Origin: Desulfoplanes formicivorans
Lineage (GTDB): Bacteria; Desulfobacterota; Desulfovibrionia; Desulfovibrionales; Desulfomicrobiaceae
Assembly (NCBI RefSeq): GCF_001748225.1
Contig: NZ_BDFE01000015.1
Coordinates: 549,437 to 613,436, forward strand
Direction of reading: 5' to 3'
DNA: 64,000 nucleotides
This document shows positions 61,568-64,000 of this stretch, piece by piece (positions within the stretch are counted from its first letter, which is position 1; each line of letters starts with the position of its first letter). The position numbers were made by a program, and so were the translations under genes. Below the pieces are notes generated by a model. It was not told where the DNA came from. It ran no database searches and saw nothing but the letters and a program-made list of their open reading frames with translations.

Positions 61568-63380
61568 CGTTTTCGATGCTCTGCTGGATTTTGACCAGTT
61601 CCTCGAATCGGATGTCAGCCCCGAGAATGGCCCGGATTTCGTCTTCCTGGTCGCTTACGGGCGTGGACACGGTCAGACAGAGTTTGCCCGAGAGATAGGA
61701 ACGGTAGAAGTCCGTGACACAGAACTTGCCGCTGCTCATGGGCCCCTTGAACCAGTCCCGGCCGGAAAAGTCGTGATCCGGGCCAAGCTTGCTTCTGTAG
61801 AGCTCCTGGTCCTCGGGATGGGCGACCTGCCAGGTGATGGGGAATCCCTTGGTGTCGATGAGATAGAGGTACTGGATGAACGGATATTCTTCCAGAAAAG
61901 CGGTCATGTGCTGGGCCGCCACGTCCCGGTCCAGGGAGGTGATGGCCGGGCTCTGGGCGAGCTTGGTGACGATCTTGGTGGCAATGGATTGGGCCAGCTT
62001 CTTGAGATGGTCAAAACTCGAGGAGAACAGCTCGGGCATGAACCTGGCCACAATAGCGTGCATTTCGTCATAGGAGAACTTGGTTGTTCTCCCTCGGGCG
62101 TAGGATTCCATGATCCGCTTGTAGATTTTGCCCACGGCCGGATGGCGTTTGTCCACCTTGCGGGTGCCTTCCAGATTCAGGGCCGTGTTGATCCAGTAGG
62201 CGATTCCGGCCTTGCCCGATTTGTCGGTGATGGTGATGGGAACGGGTTTGTTGAGGATGTGCTTGGTGTCGAATATGTTGTAGATCTCTTCGTTCTTGAG
62301 CAAGCCGTCCACGTGGATGCCCGCGCTGGTGGTGTTGAAATCGCGGCCCACAAAGGGGTAGTTGTGGGGGATGGCGTAGTCGAGTTCGCGGGAAAAATAC
62401 GAGCCGATTTCGGAAATGGTCTGGGTGATGGCGGCATCGTCGTCACCGGTCAGGGAAATGTACTCGATGATCAGGGCCTCAATGGGGGCATTGCCGGTCC
62501 GTTCGCCAAAACCGAGCAGGGTGCCGTTGGCCCCGGAGCAGCCATAGATCCATGCGGTCGTGGTATTGATGAGGGCCTTGTGAAAATCGTTGTGTCCGTG
62601 CCATTCCAGCCATTCCCCGGGAACCGAGGCCTCGTCCGTAAACGCCCGGACGATCTTGCCCACGCTGCGGGGCAGGGCCGCACCCGGGTAGGGAACGCCG
62701 AAACCCATGGTGTCGCAGAGCCTGATTTTCACGGGGATGCCGCTTTGACGTGACAGGCTCATGAGCTGGCGGGCAAAGGGGATGCAGAATCCGTAGATAT
62801 CCGCCCGGGTGATATCCTCAAAATGGCACCGGGGGCGGATGCCATCGGCCAGGGCCTGTTCCACCACCGTGAGGTAGTCGCGCATGGCGGTTTTGCGGTC
62901 CTTGCCCAGCTTCATGTAGATGTGGTAGTCCGAGACCGAGGTGAGCATGCCCGTTTCCTTGATCCCCATGGACTTGACCAGTTTGAGATCCTCGGTGTTG
63001 GCCCGTATCCAGGCCGTCACTTCGGGAAAGCGGTAGTCCTTGGACTGGCAGAGCTCCACGGCACGCTTGTCCTTGTCCGAGTACAGGAAGAATTCACTTT
63101 GACGGATCAGCCCGCTGTGTCCTCCCAGTTTGTGGAGCAGATCAAAGATGTCCCCCATCTGTTTGACCGTGTACGGGGGCCGTGCCTGCTGGCCGTCCCT
63201 GAAGGTCGTGTCCGTGATGAACAGTTCCTTGGGAAAACGGGGAAGCACAAAATTGTCGTCAAAGGGCATCCGACCGATTTTTTTGTACGGATAGATGGAA
63301 CGGTACAATTCCGGCTTGTCGCGATTGATCAAGTCGTGGTCCAGACGGGCCGGGTTGAAGTGAAGGCCGTTTTTCAGCAT
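61542..63380 (-). CDS. Re-citrate synthase-like enzyme fused to a C-terminal Cache domain
   Basis: 612 residues from ATG 63380, behind GGGAG. Residues about 1-445 are a DRE-TIM (HMGL-like) condensing enzyme: TDTTFRDGQQARPPYTVKQM, EWHGHNDFHKALINTTTAWI and GFGERTGNAPIEALIIEYIS, the pattern of anaerobe Re-citrate synthases related to isopropylmalate/homocitrate synthases. Metal ligands are the N-terminal Asp and HGHND. A helical segment leads to a Cache/PDC-type domain about 490-605 (PFIQYLYLIDTKGFPITW, HDFSGRDWFKGPMSSGKFCV, DFYRSYLSGKLCLTVSTPVS) without membrane helices. Ligand-gated activity is inferred. It overlaps the K+ channel gene. Confidence 0.85.
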   Translation of the reverse strand: MLKNGLHFNPARLDHDLINRDKPELYRSIYPYKKIGRMPFDDNFVLPRFPKELFITDTTFRDGQQARPPYTVKQMGDIFDLLHKLGGHSGLIRQSEFFLYSDKDKRAVELCQSKDYRFPEVTAWIRANTEDLKLVKSMGIKETGMLTSVSDYHIYMKLGKDRKTAMRDYLTVVEQALADGIRPRCHFEDITRADIYGFCIPFARQLMSLSRQSGIPVKIRLCDTMGFGVPYPGAALPRSVGKIVRAFTDEASVPGEWLEWHGHNDFHKALINTTTAWIYGCSGANGTLLGFGERTGNAPIEALIIEYISLTGDDDAAITQTISEIGSYFSRELDYAIPHNYPFVGRDFNTTSAGIHVDGLLKNEEIYNIFDTKHILNKPVPITITDKSGKAGIAYWINTALNLEGTRKVDKRHPAVGKIYKRIMESYARGRTTKFSYDEMHAIVARFMPELFSSSFDHLKKLAQSIATKIVTKLAQSPAITSLDRDVAAQHMTAFLEEYPFIQYLYLIDTKGFPITWQVAHPEDQELYRSKLGPDHDFSGRDWFKGPMSSGKFCVTDFYRSYLSGKLCLTVSTPVSDQEDEIRAILGADIRFEELVKIQQSIENDEKEQELD

Positions 63381-63725
63381 GGTTGCTCCCAAACGTTGTG
63401 GTTGCGACAACTTTCTGGCTGCCCGGGTGGCAGGCGTTTTTAGGTAAACAAGACACGACGCCTTTGCTCGTATTGGATCAGAAACCAAGTGGTTTCTGGG
63501 ATACGGCTTGTGTGGAAACTGTTTCCGGAAGGGGCATGCATCATCATGATGACGAGTCTGTTTGGACCGGCAACAAGGGGTCGTGTATGTCCGAAATCAT
63601 GTCAAGCCGTCTTGAGGGTTCCGTGAAGACGGCTTGATATTCATTGTCAGACACTCGCTCTCTCCTGGCGACAGCATGTCCCTTTTTACCTCAAGTTCCT
63701 TAAGCAGACATGGTCACTTGAGGCC
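63381..63725. other. intergenic region upstream of the citrate-synthase-like gene
   Basis: It contains the presumed promoter and a hairpin CAAGCCGTCTT / AAGACGGCTTG (63603-63636, 11 bp stem). A forward reading frame across 63383-63637 has no ribosome site and unconvincing composition. Nothing else is recognised. Confidence 0.45.
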
Positions 63726-63771
63726 GCCCACAAAAAAACGCCCCGGCAAGCTGGGGCGTTTTTTTGTGGGC
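63726..63771. terminator. strong bidirectional terminator
   Basis: GCCCACAAAAAAACGCCCC with its complement, 19 bp perfect stem and 8-base loop; seven-base A/T runs inside both arms give U tracts in both directions. It follows the LysM gene stop by about 10 bases on the reverse strand. Confidence 0.9.
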
Positions 63772-63782
63772 GCATGCGGTTG

Positions 63783-64000
63783 TTAGAAGCCCCAGCCGAG
63801 CTCTGCCCGCAGGTTGGCAGGAAGGTTGGCATCCTGGGGGGCGATGTATGGCTTGGCTGCCCCGGCCTGCTTGCGGCTCTGGGTCAGTTCGGTCAGGCTG
63901 AAATCCCTGGGAATGGAGAAAATCTGGTTCGGGTAGATGAGATCGGGATTGTTGATCTTGTCGCGATTGGCCTTGTAGATCAGGGGCCACATAAACGGGT
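63783..64000 (-). CDS. LysM-domain protein (partial, N-terminus beyond window)
   Basis: The reverse-strand frame is open to the window edge. The visible 72 or so residues begin PFMWPLIYKANRDKINNPDL and then IYPNQIFSIP, the second half of a LysM peptidoglycan-binding repeat near the protein C-terminus. The remainder (KQAGAAKPYIAPQDANLPAN) is a polar tail ending ELGWGF. The position suggests an envelope protein with a longer N-terminal part outside the window. Confidence 0.8.
   Translation of the reverse strand, partial: PFMWPLIYKANRDKINNPDLIYPNQIFSIPRDFSLTELTQSRKQAGAAKPYIAPQDANLPANLRAELGWGF

Noticed and set aside
63383-63637. Forward open frame upstream of the citrate-synthase-like gene
   Set aside because: No ribosome site, starts inside the divergent leader and its end forms part of a hairpin; unlikely to be coding.

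Overview
The window reads as chromosome of an anaerobic, sulfate-reducer-type deltaproteobacterium, most likely of the Desulfovibrionales. Markers are an flx-type NADH/flavin iron-sulfur operon, a Re-citrate-synthase-like enzyme, a NapH/NosR-like iron-sulfur membrane protein, two DASS/SLC13 anion carriers, a Lon protease with a built-in receiver domain beside an NtrC/kinase pair, and many ferredoxin domains. This placement is inferred from gene content; no rRNA or other phylogenetic marker was compared.

Layout. 1-8.2 kb: ferredoxin (cut by the window edge), deoC, an orphan PEP-CTERM-like secreted protein, an iron-sulfur membrane protein divergent from a Crp/Fnr regulator, a DUF4197 protein, an SLC13 carrier with TrkA-C domains, and two proteins sharing an unrecognised CNTC N-terminal domain. 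8.4-13.6 kb: Lon-receiver protease converging on an NtrC-type regulator and its sensor kinase. 13.9-21 kb: ribB under an FMN riboswitch, then an RND efflux operon. 21.4-26.6 kb: a corrinoid uptake operon (TonB receptor, binding protein, permease, ATPase) under a cobalamin riboswitch. 26.7-29.3 kb: an accessory patch with a single-chain nucleotidyltransferase-HEPN protein, a decayed transposase scrap and an AT-rich two-gene unit. 29.3-37 kb: exported ATP-dependent DNA ligase, bile-acid-type symporter, PTS-IIC-like membrane protein, hybrid histidine kinase, second DASS carrier. 37.7-41.2 kb: four-gene flx-type operon whose first gene (MvhD/FlxD) has an in-frame UGA best read as selenocysteine.

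41.3-52.8 kb: glutamine amidotransferase, HxlR regulator flanked by two flavodoxin-like reductases, a MarR-controlled glycine-betaine ABC operon (proVWX), a DMT exporter, an EAL-HDOD protein and an M29 aminopeptidase. 52.9-64 kb: a chemoreceptor, tRNA-Phe, two tiny membrane proteins, a slipin/NfeD membrane protease pair, coaBC with a lipoprotein and an unknown protein, a K+ channel overlapping a Re-citrate-synthase-like enzyme fused to a Cache sensor domain, and a LysM protein cut by the right edge.

How it fits together: much of the window is redox chemistry (flx, flavodoxins, ferredoxins), cofactor supply (riboflavin, corrinoid, CoA) and envelope or stress sensing (Lon-receiver/NtrC/kinase, RND pump, osmoprotectant uptake). 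The most notable items are the selenocysteine MvhD/FlxD, the Lon-receiver system, the fused MNT-HEPN protein with the neighbouring AT-rich gene pair, the CNTC domain and the citrate-synthase/Cache fusion.
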